From Marinimicrobium hydrolyticum (GTDB taxonomy: Bacteria; Pseudomonadota; Gammaproteobacteria; Pseudomonadales; Cellvibrionaceae), in NCBI RefSeq assembly GCF_030848505.1, contig NZ_JAVDDU010000003.1, positions 124,001-188,000 on the forward strand: a stretch of DNA of 64,000 bases, read 5' to 3'. Below the pieces are notes generated by a model, which saw only the letters and a program-made list of their open reading frames with translations, ran no database searches and was not told the DNA's origin. Both the position numbers and the translations under genes were made by a program. This document shows, one piece after another, positions 53,656 to 63,047 of this stretch (positions within the stretch are counted from its first letter, which is position 1; every line of letters begins with the position of its first letter).

Positions 53656-53700
53656 ATCTACGAACTCTTTCGTACTTATTGTACGAAAGAGTTCGTAGAT
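53656..53700. promoter_or_regulatory. perfect 20-bp inverted repeat, probable BlaI-type operator
   Basis: Arm ATCTACGAACTCTTTCGTAC (53656-53675) and its exact reverse complement (53681-53700) flank TTATT. It sits 13 bases before the repressor start, where a self-repressing BlaI protein should bind. The centre GTAC-N5-GTAC is a short palindrome of BlaI kind, but the arms are far longer than usual. Confidence 0.8.
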
Positions 53701-53817
53701 AACAAGTATTACTTTGCTGTAAGGAATAGATGGATTGATTGCGAAAGGAAATAAGGGCAATAGTGTCCAGGACACAGACAAGCAAAAGCTAAGCGAGAGC
53801 TGGCGGTTCTAGCGATT

Positions 53818-55013
53818 TCAAAAATAATCACCAAATTGCACCTCGAACCGCACCAGTAAGCCCGTCGAGGTATCAAAATCCTGTTCCCTTAGCTGTAGAG
53901 CAAAGGGCTCAATTTCATAATACATCCACGGCCGCCATAAACTGCTACGGTACCGGACGCTGAACTGATAGTTCTCCACCCTGTTACTGCTGTCATACTC
54001 CCCCTCAACACGTAGAACCGTTTGAATGCCCGCTCGGTGGGCCAGCCTCCAGAAATGGCTGATGCTTTGTTGCCACTCCCAGTATCCTGTTGACGCAGAG
54101 CGGAGTTTGATTCCGCCGTTGAAGTAAGCCGCAAGGTGGTGTTTTCGGTTAACACACGGCCAAGCTGCAGCTCTGTAACATATCCTCGTCGCTCCTGATT
54201 ATCGCGCCAATAGAACTCCTGATTTAACCGGCTGTGAATGTCCCAGAACAGGCGTTGGTTATACCGAAACCGCGTACGCACAAAGGCCGTGCTGCCCCGA
54301 AGTCCAACATCGGTACCAGAGCTTGCATGCCTGCCCAGCGCGGTAGCCCAGCGCAGTGCAGCGCGGGACATTCCCCGATCATCTGGGCGCTCAAGGTCCA
54401 GCCGCTCGCGCAGAAGATCATCGTCTTTGTCATCACTTCGAAGAATCAAAGATAATTTGTTGGAGATATGATGCAAGCTGACCTGGCCGTCAAAACGCGT
54501 ACCCGCCAGGTGAAGTTCTTCTTGCTGCCAACGCGGTGCGTAGATCACTCGGAAGAGAGTACGCGCTGCGTAGGGGTCACCTTCAGGCCCGGCAAACAGG
54601 CCATCGATCCATTGCGCTGGCAAACAGACACCTCTGGATACGAGGTGATGGGTAAGATCGGCTGCGGGCAGAACCCTCGAGCCATCGACGGGCTCACAGC
54701 CTGGCACCAGCGGATAGTCTTTATGATGAGTAGGCACGCCTAGCCTATCCCGCTCCGCCAGGATATTTTCAGCGTGAAGGCGGGCTACTTCCGTCGGTAA
54801 ATCATTGTTGTCGCTGCTGACTGAATCCGACTGAGGGTCGCTGTCATCTAACGGAGGAATGTATTCGTCAGACGGACCATTGTCGCTCGCACTTGCCCAG
54901 TGAGAGGCCCCTTCTGTTGAAGCGTAAACCCGCTGCGCATCTGCGCCCCAGACAAAGCTCAGCAGCAGTGACAGAAGCAATGTTCGACTTCTTGGAGGGC
55001 TCATTTGCAGCAC
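53818..55013 (-). pseudogene. outer-membrane beta-barrel protein with a frameshift near the C-terminus
   Basis: The main frame runs from ATG 55013 to a stop at 53889 (374 codons): signal peptide SLLLSFVWGADAQ, an acidic linker, then barrel-like strands up to RLTSTAESNSALR. There the barrel pattern breaks. From about 54095 the frame one base back reads SASTGYWEWQQSISHFWRLAHRAG, then VENYQFSVRYRSSLWRPWMYYEIEPF and GLLVRFEVQFGDYF with a TGA at 53818, a proper barrel end with terminal Phe. So one base was lost, or a programmed -1 shift exists, near GCTCTGCGTCAAC. The family is not identified. Confidence 0.78.
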
Positions 55014-55189
55014 CGGCTTATCGTTCTTATAAGATCGCCAGTGTACCGTTTTATTGGTGCGTCACAAAATGAGCCATCAAAACTTCGTCGAACGCCTCTG
55101 TATTTCTTATTCTTTGCGTCTGCCCTTGTTTCGGCCACCTTCCCAAAAAAATGGGCTTCCGCTTCTGTCGAGCATGCTTGGTGATCGGT

Positions 55190-56305
55190 CTAATCCCATA
55201 ATGCGGGGACATTAATTGAGGCCAAGCTGACGGGTGGCACCTGCTTAACCGGTCGAAACTCTTCGAGGCGGGTATCCCGAGCAAAACTGCCAAAGAAGGG
55301 CTTTCCGGAAGCGGATACCAGTGCATGCACGCGCGGGCAATCCGGGGTTTTGCCTCGGTGGGTAACCAAGGCGAGTTCCTGATTGGCCAGCTGCACAAAG
55401 CAGCCGGGTGCGAAGGGGCCGAGCAGTTCGCTCAATGCGTCCACCACCTGACTTTCCGTTTCGCTTTGGTCGGCTTGCTGCAAGGTTAACATCGCAGTCG
55501 AAGGCAGGAGCCGATCCCGGTAGCCGCGATTGCTGATCATGGCAAGGTAGCTTTCACACGCGGCTACTATGCGCGCCTCCGGGAGAAAGTGAGTGTCCGT
55601 GGCCTGCTTCGGGTAACCCTTGCCGTTGGATCTCTCATGGTGCTGGAGAATAATCTGCAACCAAAGAGAATCCTGAACATCGGTCGCTTGCAACGCCGCG
55701 ACGCTGATTAACGGGTGCTTCTCAACGATATTTCTCTGCTCGGGCGTGAGCGCCCCCTTAAGCCCATTCAACTTGTCCTGGTAAGGCAGCAGGGCCAGGT
55801 TGGCGGTGAGCCCTGCACTTGTCAGTGCGCTGAGCCGCTGCGCCTCAACGCCCATTTTTTCACCCAGCAGTGCGCAAAGAAAGGCGCAGAACAAGCTCTG
55901 TTCCGCGGCGCTGGAGTCGGGGCTATAAAGGTGAATCAACGCCAGGCAAGCGTCAGCATCCTCCCGGCTTAGCTCATCGATGCGTTCGCTCAGTTCAATG
56001 AGGCGGCGGTGTACGGGGACTTTCTTGGCGACGGCATCCAGCGCACTGTCCAACCGGGCCAGTAACGACAGATATTCAACGAAAGGTTGGTTTTTTTCCG
56101 CGTAAGTCGCGTCATCCGACTTGGCTCGCACGCCATCGGGAAACGGAGGATGGCTACCGCGAGCGAGTAAACGCTCCAATTGCGCCTCGTTCTCGACGAT
56201 ATGGCCTTGTTTGAGCAGCAGCTTGCCTTCGACGTTAAACACGGGCCAAGGAAGCGGCCTGCCTACGCGAATCTCCGATCGGCTCAGCTTGATTAGGTCT
56301 GCCAT
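55190..56305 (-). CDS. HD-GYP-like protein with degenerate HD motif
   Basis: 371 residues from ATG 56305 (AGGGTG upstream); the open frame extends 74 codons upstream with no similarity. The N-terminal part (about 1-130) is a DUF3391-like or PilZ-like region (KLLLKQGHIVENEAQLERLLARG). The HD-GYP part has EKHPLISVAAL and HHERSNGKGYP in place of HHE..DGSGYP, but the HD residues near LTSAGLTANLALLPYQD are missing. It may bind rather than cut cyclic di-GMP. It is a cytoplasmic protein. Confidence 0.82.
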   Translation of the reverse strand: MADLIKLSRSEIRVGRPLPWPVFNVEGKLLLKQGHIVENEAQLERLLARGSHPPFPDGVRAKSDDATYAEKNQPFVEYLSLLARLDSALDAVAKKVPVHRRLIELSERIDELSREDADACLALIHLYSPDSSAAEQSLFCAFLCALLGEKMGVEAQRLSALTSAGLTANLALLPYQDKLNGLKGALTPEQRNIVEKHPLISVAALQATDVQDSLWLQIILQHHERSNGKGYPKQATDTHFLPEARIVAACESYLAMISNRGYRDRLLPSTAMLTLQQADQSETESQVVDALSELLGPFAPGCFVQLANQELALVTHRGKTPDCPRVHALVSASGKPFFGSFARDTRLEEFRPVKQVPPVSLASINVPALWD

Positions 56306-56520
56306 AACCGGCACCCTATGAAAGCACGGGTTGCAGCTTTGTGATCCCTGGCCAGACAGTCGGGCTGTCGTCTGGGGCAACCTTATATTCCTGATCCACA
56401 ACGAACCATCACCGGAAGCGACGAACGCCCGGCTTAGATAATTTGAGTATAGCCCTGGCCCGGAATTAGTCAAAATGCGCCACATCAGTTCCAAGGTTTC
56501 CATGGATAAGGACGGCTTTA

Positions 56521-57585
56521 ATGGCACGGTTTAAAAAGACGTTAAAAGTATTCGGCCTTTTGCTGCTGTTAGTCCTAGCGGCCATTGTTGTGCACCTGTA
56601 CCACTTCGGGCCGGAGCTGCCGGAAAATACCGAACAAGTTATTGAACGTGCAACACGCGAACCTGTGCCCGAGTTGGTTCGAGGTGAGTCGGGCCTGGCC
56701 CAGTCCAACGGCACGGCAATTTGGTACGAGCGCATTGGCACCGAAGCGCCTCCAAGAGGCACGGTCATGCTGATCATGGGCATCGCCACCGACTCGTTGA
56801 ATTGGTCCCCGGATTTTGTCGATGCGTTTGTAGACGCGGGCTATCAAGTCATTCGTTATGACCATCGGGATACTGGCCTGTCCGACTGGCAAGGTGTTTG
56901 GTGGCCCGGTGAGCCCTACGACCTGGCGGATATGGCTGATGACAGCATCGCTGTACTTGATGCGGTGGGTGTCGACCAAGCGCACGTAGTGGGGTTATCC
57001 ATGGGCGGCATGATCGCTCAGGAGATGGCCATTAACCACCCTCAGCGGGTAGCCTCGCTGATATCGTTAATGTCGTCTGCGGATATTGACGATGCCAGTT
57101 TGCCGGGCGTTTCTTATCGGGTTATTTTCGATATGCTCCGGGCGTCGCTCAAGTACGGTTTGATCGGCGGCGAAGAAAACATGATTCGCCTAGCGATTAC
57201 GCTTCGCCTGATTTTACGGGATAACCCCGAGCAGGAAATGGACGTTGAGGAGGTGGCCCAACAGGTGCTCTATAACGAGCGAATCCGCCGCGGTTACAAC
57301 ACCTTTGCGCCGCTTCGACACCAAAGGGCGATTGGGCGCTCAGCCTCCCGGCCGGAACGCCTTGCTCATATTGATACGCCAACGCTGGTGATACACGGAA
57401 CCCATGATCCGCTCATTCCGCTCGCTCATGGCGAGCACACCGCCGAGGTGATTCCCGATGCGCGCACCTATTGGGTGGAAGGTCTGGGGCATGATATTCC
57501 CCATGGATATATTGATGACATTAGCGGGCAAATACTGGCGTTTCTTGAGCAGTTGTCCGGCTCTAGCTCAGACGAAAACCCTTAA
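56521..57585 (+). CDS. membrane-anchored alpha/beta hydrolase
   Basis: 354 residues with one N-terminal membrane segment (about 10-26). The fold is clear: oxyanion HG-like MGIATDSLNW, nucleophile S160 in VVGLSMGGMIAQEMA, and a late acid and His (HGTHDPLIPLAHGEH, VEGLGHDIPHGYI). The family acts on small esters or epoxides; the substrate is unknown. GGATAAGG lies 10 bases before ATG 56521. It is divergent from the HD-GYP-like gene. Confidence 0.9.
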   Translation: MARFKKTLKVFGLLLLLVLAAIVVHLYHFGPELPENTEQVIERATREPVPELVRGESGLAQSNGTAIWYERIGTEAPPRGTVMLIMGIATDSLNWSPDFVDAFVDAGYQVIRYDHRDTGLSDWQGVWWPGEPYDLADMADDSIAVLDAVGVDQAHVVGLSMGGMIAQEMAINHPQRVASLISLMSSADIDDASLPGVSYRVIFDMLRASLKYGLIGGEENMIRLAITLRLILRDNPEQEMDVEEVAQQVLYNERIRRGYNTFAPLRHQRAIGRSASRPERLAHIDTPTLVIHGTHDPLIPLAHGEHTAEVIPDARTYWVEGLGHDIPHGYIDDISGQILAFLEQLSGSSSDENP

Positions 57586-57596
57586 TATGGCGGCCG

Positions 57597-58337
57597 CTAT
57601 TGCTTAGCCAGTTCGCACACCAAAAAGATTTCTGCCAGGGCATCCAAGTCCATCAACCCAGACTGCAACGCCAGCGGTTTCTGAAAACGAAGCCCCATGG
57701 GCATGAAGACCCGGTTGTACCACCACAGCGCCCGCTGAGGATTTTTTTGCAATTGATTCATACCCCAATCCACCAGCCAAGAGGATTTGGGTTTCATGCC
57801 GTAAATGCCGCTCTGACACACTCGAAGCTGATGTTGGTCGAGAAGTTCGCGCAGTTGATCCGGTTCGTAGCGCCGGTAGTGGCCCACCAAGGTGTCGAAT
57901 TCCGTCCAACAATCCATGTGCAGCGGCGTGGACAGCAGCACCGTCGCGCCCGGTTTGGCCACTCGGCACAATTCCGCCAGCGCCCTTTGGTCGTCCTCCA
58001 CGTGCTCGATGATGTCCAGCGCGCACACCAGATCGAAAGAGGAGTCGTCGTAAGGTAATTCACCGATGCTGGCAACCTTGACCTTGCCGCCGCGCTTGGC
58101 CAGTGCTTCCAGCGCGGGCTCACTGATGTCGGCAAAGTGTGTCCCCTGAATGGGTAACCTTGGGCGCATACCCGCACCCACTTCCAAGCGGTCGGGGGCG
58201 GTTTGCGCCAAAGCCTCAATCACCGGCCAAGTGTTGAACTGACGCGGCTCTACAAGCCGTACTCCAGCCCAAAGAGAATCGTAAAACGTTTGATTGGTGT
58301 ACTGGACGGTGCTGGCGTTTATGTCGGAATCAGTCAT
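57597..58337 (-). CDS. class I SAM-dependent methyltransferase
   Basis: 246 residues. SAM motif I is unusual, LEVGAGMRPRLPIQGTHF; motif II/III region shows FDLVCALDIIEHVEDDQRALAELCRVAKPGATVLLSTPLHMDCWTEFDTLVGHYRRYEPDQL, as in the UbiE/type 11 group that methylates small molecules or lipids. The C-terminal 60 residues are hydrophobic and possibly membrane-associated. The substrate is unknown. It lies downstream of the DGC gene. Confidence 0.86.
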   Translation of the reverse strand: MTDSDINASTVQYTNQTFYDSLWAGVRLVEPRQFNTWPVIEALAQTAPDRLEVGAGMRPRLPIQGTHFADISEPALEALAKRGGKVKVASIGELPYDDSSFDLVCALDIIEHVEDDQRALAELCRVAKPGATVLLSTPLHMDCWTEFDTLVGHYRRYEPDQLRELLDQHQLRVCQSGIYGMKPKSSWLVDWGMNQLQKNPQRALWWYNRVFMPMGLRFQKPLALQSGLMDLDALAEIFLVCELAKQ

Positions 58338-58465
58338 GGGCTACCGTGTATTATTGTTTGAACAGTCCCTAGTCACCAAACAATACACCAGTACCCGACG
58401 TAATAGAAGCCGCGACGCTACCGCGCCTCCCGGCCACAGTAGATGCGAGCCAGAAACGTTAGGAA

Positions 58466-58864
58466 TTAAGCAATGTCAGAATTCAGGACTTTGCCATCTT
58501 CCACCAGCCCCGTGGTGCGGTAAACATGGCGCAACGCGTGGTAATGCTCGCTGATCGTGCACGCTTCGCCATCGCGTTTTACCAAACCCAGGCCGGTTAA
58601 CTCCACGTGCCATTTGGGCGTGACATTGTGACGCGCCAGGGTTTTTTTGACGCATGCCAGGGCACAACCATCGATGGCACAGATGTCTCGCCCCGAGGTG
58701 GCAATGCGCACCATCTTCTTCACGTCGCCGCCAACACCGGCGATACAGGACATTTGAGCCAATCCCTCGCGCCCCATCACCACGGCAATATCGTTCGCAA
58801 GCTGGGCCACATTGGAACCGCCTGAGCAACTGTACACCAGGGGTTTTTCTTTGAGAGTCATCAC
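58466..58864 (-). CDS. DGC-domain zinc-binding-type protein
   Basis: 132 residues. The domain is named after its conserved DGC, here in AIDGCALACVKKTL; the N-terminus also has the conserved CSGGSNVAQLAN and GVGGDVKKMVRIA. The cysteines (SCSGGSN, MSCIAG, DGCALAC) suggest metal binding. The function is not established. A perfect FNR/Anr box lies about 57 bases upstream, so the gene is probably expressed at low oxygen. Confidence 0.85.
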   Translation of the reverse strand: MMTLKEKPLVYSCSGGSNVAQLANDIAVVMGREGLAQMSCIAGVGGDVKKMVRIATSGRDICAIDGCALACVKKTLARHNVTPKWHVELTGLGLVKRDGEACTISEHYHALRHVYRTTGLVEDGKVLNSDIA

Positions 58865-58920
58865 TCTGCTCCTCTTAACTTGGCAGAGCTAGACAGTAAC
58901 AAAGCACTCACCAGCCGACT

Positions 58921-58934
58921 TTGATGTTAATCAA
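58921..58934 (-). promoter_or_regulatory. FNR/Anr box upstream of the DGC gene
   Basis: TTGATGTTAATCAA, an exact TTGAT-N4-ATCAA site, centred about 64 bases before ATG 58864, a workable position for activation at -41.5. Confidence 0.85.
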
Positions 58935-58954
58935 ACTCGAGATGGTCGCTCAGA

Positions 58955-59095
58955 GCAGGCTGCTGAAGAACGTTAGCGAGGCAGCCGATGCTAGGCAAAA
59001 ATGGTCGAAACAGCGGAGTTTATATGTCATAAATGAGCATGTTGAGACCATTTTTAACGCGGCAGCGGCAACGCAGGTAGTTCTTCACAGCCTGC
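58955..59095. repeat. 141-bp imperfect inverted-repeat element
   Basis: GCAGGCTGCTGAAGAAC (58955-58971) is mirrored by GTTCTTCACAGCCTGC (59080-59095), and the inner parts (AAAAATGGTC near 58995, GACCATTTTT near 59045) also pair. It fills the gap between the FNR box and nrdJb and reaches the nrdJb stop codon. Such long stem-loops may end or stabilise transcripts; elements of this type recur in related genomes. Confidence 0.78.
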
Positions 59096-59754
59096 TAGCC
59101 GCACTTAGAGGCTCCACAGCTCAAACACGTCCGACACCCGTCCATCATGATCACAGCTTTCGTATGGCATTTAAGACACAACTCAGCGGTGGACGGGAAT
59201 TCGCCGGTTTCACCCTGCAAATGGTGCTTGGCCTCATATTCCTGCCGCTTCTGCTCCAGCACTTCTCGCTGAGCTGGGGACAGAGGCTCTTCCTCAATTA
59301 AACCAATACTCTTCATGTGCGCTTCGATGGCGTCCCCGATTTCGGCCACTAGCGAGGGCATGAAGCGTCCGCCGGACTTGAAGTAGCCCCCTTGAGGGTC
59401 AAATACCGCCTTAAGCTCTTCCACCAAAAAGGTGACATCCCCGCCTTTGCGGAACACGGCGGAAATCACTCGCGTTAAGGCCACCACCCATTGAAAGTGC
59501 TCCAGGTTTTTGGAGTTGATAAAAATCTCAAAGGGCCGGCGAACTTCGTGATCTGTTCCGGGGTTCAGCACCACGTCGTTGATGGTAATGTACAGAGCGT
59601 GATCGGACAGCGGTGTTTTGATCTTGTAGGTTGCCCCTTGCAGCAGCTCCGGACGCTCCAGTTTTTCATGCATTTGCTCGATGGCGGGTACATTTTCTTC
59701 CGGCAGTTTTATGGAGAAGCCGGTAATTTTCTTGTCGATGACTTTTGCGTTCAC
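59095..59754 (-). CDS. nrdJb: class II ribonucleotide reductase small subunit-like part NrdJb
   Basis: 219 residues. Begins with an alpha-beta domain (KVIDKKITGFSIKLPEENVPAIEQMHEKL) with TSCPD-like features (FEIFINSKNLEHFQWVVALTRVISAVFRKGGD), then ends in a zinc ribbon: CLKCHTKAVIMMDGCRTCLSCGASKC. In Pseudomonas the class II enzyme is split in the same way into NrdJa and NrdJb. It follows nrdJa with 11 bases between. Confidence 0.9.
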   Translation of the reverse strand: MNAKVIDKKITGFSIKLPEENVPAIEQMHEKLERPELLQGATYKIKTPLSDHALYITINDVVLNPGTDHEVRRPFEIFINSKNLEHFQWVVALTRVISAVFRKGGDVTFLVEELKAVFDPQGGYFKSGGRFMPSLVAEIGDAIEAHMKSIGLIEEEPLSPAQREVLEQKRQEYEAKHHLQGETGEFPSTAELCLKCHTKAVIMMDGCRTCLSCGASKCG

Positions 59755-59765
59755 GGGTATGCCTC

Positions 59766-61919
59766 CTAAAACTTGCCGTAGTAGCCTTCTTTTAAGGCCT
59801 CGTAGAGATTCGCCGCCGTGTGGGTTTCCCCGTCATACTCCACCTCTTCGTGTCCTTTAAGTTCCACTCGGGACCCGTCCTCCAGTTCAAAAACGTACAC
59901 CGTGTTCTCCAGGTCCTGCTGTTTAACCAGCACGCCTTGGAACGCTTCCGGATTAAACCGGAAGGTGGTGCAGCCCTTTAGACCTTTTTCGTGGGCGTAC
60001 AGATAAATGTCTTTGAATTTTTCGTAAGGAATGTCCGTGGGCACATTGATGGTTTTGGAAATGGAGGAGTCGATCCACTTCTGCGCCGCAGCTTGTACGT
60101 CCACATGCTGCTCGGGAGTAATCTGATCACTCACCACAAAGTAATCCGGCAGGCCCGATTCGCCCGGCTCGGGATAGGGCTTGGCATTGGGTTCGATTAA
60201 GCGTCGGTAGTGCAGCAGTTCGTAGGAAAACACATCCACCTTTTCCTTGCTTTTGCGACCGCTGCGAATCACGTTGCGCGCGTAATGATGGGCAAAGCTG
60301 GGCTCTATGCCGTTGCTGGCATTGTTGGCCAGAGATAGGGAGATAGTACCGGTAGGTGCGATGGAGCTGTGATGGGTAAACCGGCAGCCGTGTTCGGCGA
60401 TAGCGTCAACCAGTTCCGGATCTTCTTCGGCAATTTGTTGCATGTATCGGCTATAGCGGGCCAGTAGCACTTTGCCCGGAACCTGATCGCCCACCTGGTA
60501 CTGCTCGGCCAGCGCTGGTCGCTTGGCGATTAGGGTGGGCGTGATCTCGAAGGTTTCCTCCATGATCGGCGCCACGCCTTTTTCCTGTGCGAGGGCTAAA
60601 CCCTCGCGCCAGCCGGTCAACGCTAGTTCTTTGCTCACCTGCTCGGTAAAGGCAATGGAGGCGGGGCTACCGTAGGGAATCGTTAACATGGTGAGCGTGG
60701 AACCCAGCCCGAGGAAACCCATGCCGTGGCGGCGTTTGCTTTCGATCTCCCGACGCTGTTCGGCCAGGGCTAGACCGTTCACCTCCACCACGTTGTCCAG
60801 CATGCGGGTAAACACCGCCACCAGGGTGCGGAATTTTTCCCAATCAAACTCGGCTTGCTCGGTGAACGGGTTCACAACGCATTTGGTTAGGTTAATGGAA
60901 CCCAGCAAACAACTGCCGTACGGAGGCAGAGGCTGCTCACCGCACGGGTTAGTCGCGCGGATATCTTCGCAGAACCAGTTGTTGTTCCATTCATTCACTT
61001 GGTCGATAAGGATAAATCCCGGCTCCGCGAAATCGTATGTGGAGGTCATGATCTGATTCCACAATTGTCGTGCCGGAATTTTCTTATAGACCTTACAGGC
61101 CACTTCCCCCTGCTCATTACGCAGGTAGTCGCCGCTCAGGTGATCAAGCCGCCGCCAGACAACCTGCTGACTGTCGGAAAGCGTTATCGGCTCACGCTCC
61201 TGATCACGACGCGTGACTGGAAACGACAAATGCCAGGTAGCTCCGGATTTAACCGCTTGAATAAAGTCTTCCGTGATCAACAGTGACAGGTTGAATTGAC
61301 GCAGCCTTCCCGCTTCTCGCTTCGCTCGGATGAACTCGCCCACATCCGGGTGATGCACATCGAAGGTGGCCATCTGGGCGCCCCGGCGTCCGCCAGCGGA
61401 AGAGATGGTGAAACACATCTTGTCGAAGATATCCATAAACGACAGTGGGCCCGAGGTGGTCGCACCGGCACCGGAAACGTAGGCACCTTTGGGCCGCAAG
61501 GTGGAAAACTCGTAGCCAATCCCACACCCGGCTTTTAGGGTCAGCCCTGCTTCCAGGTTTTTGTACAGAATGTCCTGCATGGAGTCTTCGATGGTCCCGG
61601 ACACCGTGCAGTTGATGGTAGACGTGGCCGGCTTGTATTCACTGGCCCCTGCATTGGAAACAATGCGGCCGGCGGGAATGGCGCCGTTTTCCAGCGCCCA
61701 CAGGAACTGCTGCTTCCAGTGCTCCTGTTGCTTGGGTTCCAGAGCCGCTAATGCCCCGGCAACTCGCTCCCAGGTGCTCTCCACCGTTTCATCGATGTTT
61801 TCACCCTGGTGCCCCTTGAGCCGGTACTTCTGATCCCATATATCCCAGGAGGCATCCTGAAGGGACTCGGCTTCGTAGGTTGGCTGTTTTAGCGGGGGCT
61901 GGCTTTTGGATTTGCTCAT
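59766..61919 (-). CDS. nrdJa: adenosylcobalamin-dependent ribonucleotide reductase catalytic part NrdJa
   Basis: 717 residues. Reduces ribonucleotides with a radical formed from adenosylcobalamin and works with or without oxygen. Recognisable: SNAGASEYKPATSTINCTVSGTIEDSM, CGIGYEFSTLRPKGAYVSGAGATTSGPLSFMDIFD, and the active-site NPCGEQPLPPYGSCLLGSINL with the radical Cys and Glu of NxCxE. The stop overlaps nothing of nrdJb, which completes the protein. The ATG overlaps the methyltransferase stop by ATGA. Confidence 0.95.
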   Translation of the reverse strand: MSKSKSQPPLKQPTYEAESLQDASWDIWDQKYRLKGHQGENIDETVESTWERVAGALAALEPKQQEHWKQQFLWALENGAIPAGRIVSNAGASEYKPATSTINCTVSGTIEDSMQDILYKNLEAGLTLKAGCGIGYEFSTLRPKGAYVSGAGATTSGPLSFMDIFDKMCFTISSAGGRRGAQMATFDVHHPDVGEFIRAKREAGRLRQFNLSLLITEDFIQAVKSGATWHLSFPVTRRDQEREPITLSDSQQVVWRRLDHLSGDYLRNEQGEVACKVYKKIPARQLWNQIMTSTYDFAEPGFILIDQVNEWNNNWFCEDIRATNPCGEQPLPPYGSCLLGSINLTKCVVNPFTEQAEFDWEKFRTLVAVFTRMLDNVVEVNGLALAEQRREIESKRRHGMGFLGLGSTLTMLTIPYGSPASIAFTEQVSKELALTGWREGLALAQEKGVAPIMEETFEITPTLIAKRPALAEQYQVGDQVPGKVLLARYSRYMQQIAEEDPELVDAIAEHGCRFTHHSSIAPTGTISLSLANNASNGIEPSFAHHYARNVIRSGRKSKEKVDVFSYELLHYRRLIEPNAKPYPEPGESGLPDYFVVSDQITPEQHVDVQAAAQKWIDSSISKTINVPTDIPYEKFKDIYLYAHEKGLKGCTTFRFNPEAFQGVLVKQQDLENTVYVFELEDGSRVELKGHEEVEYDGETHTAANLYEALKEGYYGKF

Positions 61920-63037
61920 CGCTGGAGTGTCCTTTGTGTTTGAGGGGTTACTCGACAGATCAGAAGACTATGTCCGAAACTCAAATGGTGCTCGGTCTCG
62001 ATCTCCAAGCCAGCGGTGCTGATCAGGGGCGCGAATTCCCGGTAGGAGTACATGCGGCTATTACCATTCGCCACGCAAGAAAAATACAGGGATGTGGCAT
62101 TGAGACTTAAAGAGGCGGCGGTAAACTGCTGATGATCCGAGAAGGGCTCCAGTATGTACAGGCGCGCTTCGCTGCTCATGGTTTGTGCCGCTCTGGTGAG
62201 GATGGATTCGATTTCGTGAGGAGCAAAACAATCCAGGAACTGACTCATCCAAATAGTATCGCAACCCTCGGGAATTCTGGCATCCTCAGCCAAGACATCC
62301 ATGGCACAAAAGCTAACCCGGTCGATTGACCCGTGCTCTTCGACGTTTTCTTTAGCCAGCGCGAGCTGTCCGGGAAGATCGACCATCACCAACTCGACAT
62401 CGGGGTCGTAGTCGAGGCATTTGAGGCTCCAGCGGCCGGTATTGGCGCCCACATCAAGCAAGCGACGCACGGGGCGCCGGAAAACGATGGGCAGCAGAGT
62501 GTCAAATACCTGATCGGAATAGTAGTGATCGAAACGAAACCAACTGGAACGGGCGGGTTCTTTGAGTGAGGACAGGCCCTGGTAAACATTGTCCCAGTCA
62601 CCCAGGGTGTGTAGCCCGGCCGGGTGGCCTTGCTGCAAGGACTCCTGCAGGAACGGCAAAGCTTGGTAGCAAATGTCCCGGACAAAATCCATATTTACCC
62701 GGGTCATGGTGTCGTTCATGAGAAAGTACCCCAGGTCTTCCAGCACCAGATGATCATCCCGGTAGCGAACGATGTCCGCATCCACAGCCAGATCGGTCAG
62801 CACTGACACCGCGTAGTGCGATAGCCCCGACTGCCGACACAGCTCTTCCACCGTAAGGCCCGCTGGAAATGACCTCGCCAACAAGGCCAGCAAGCCGGTG
62901 TCTCGCATCACCACGGCGGCGTAGAAAATTACTGGCCCAAATGCAATTTTCTGAGCCTTGGAGCGCGCCTCTACCGCTGCGCCGGGACCAGCCTTACGCC
63001 GGCGAATGGGTGCTCGCGTATCGTTCTTCAGGGACAT
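61916..63037 (-). CDS. SAM-dependent methyltransferase in the ubiUV-nrdJ operon
   Basis: 373 residues from ATG 63037 with GAGGAAAT upstream; the open frame starts earlier inside ubiV. The N-terminal part is a helical dimerisation domain with winged-helix character (GLTVEELCRQSGLSHYAVSVLTDLAV), as in O-methyltransferase family 2. The SAM domain has LLDVGANTGRWSLKCL, VELVMVDLPGQLALAK and TIWMSQFLDCFAPHEIESILTRA. It lies between ubiV and nrdJa with overlaps on both sides. A role in anaerobic quinone or cobamide metabolism is possible but not shown. Confidence 0.88.
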   Translation of the reverse strand: MSLKNDTRAPIRRRKAGPGAAVEARSKAQKIAFGPVIFYAAVVMRDTGLLALLARSFPAGLTVEELCRQSGLSHYAVSVLTDLAVDADIVRYRDDHLVLEDLGYFLMNDTMTRVNMDFVRDICYQALPFLQESLQQGHPAGLHTLGDWDNVYQGLSSLKEPARSSWFRFDHYYSDQVFDTLLPIVFRRPVRRLLDVGANTGRWSLKCLDYDPDVELVMVDLPGQLALAKENVEEHGSIDRVSFCAMDVLAEDARIPEGCDTIWMSQFLDCFAPHEIESILTRAAQTMSSEARLYILEPFSDHQQFTAASLSLNATSLYFSCVANGNSRMYSYREFAPLISTAGLEIETEHHLSFGHSLLICRVTPQTQRTLQR

Positions 63038-63047
63038 AGTTATTTCC

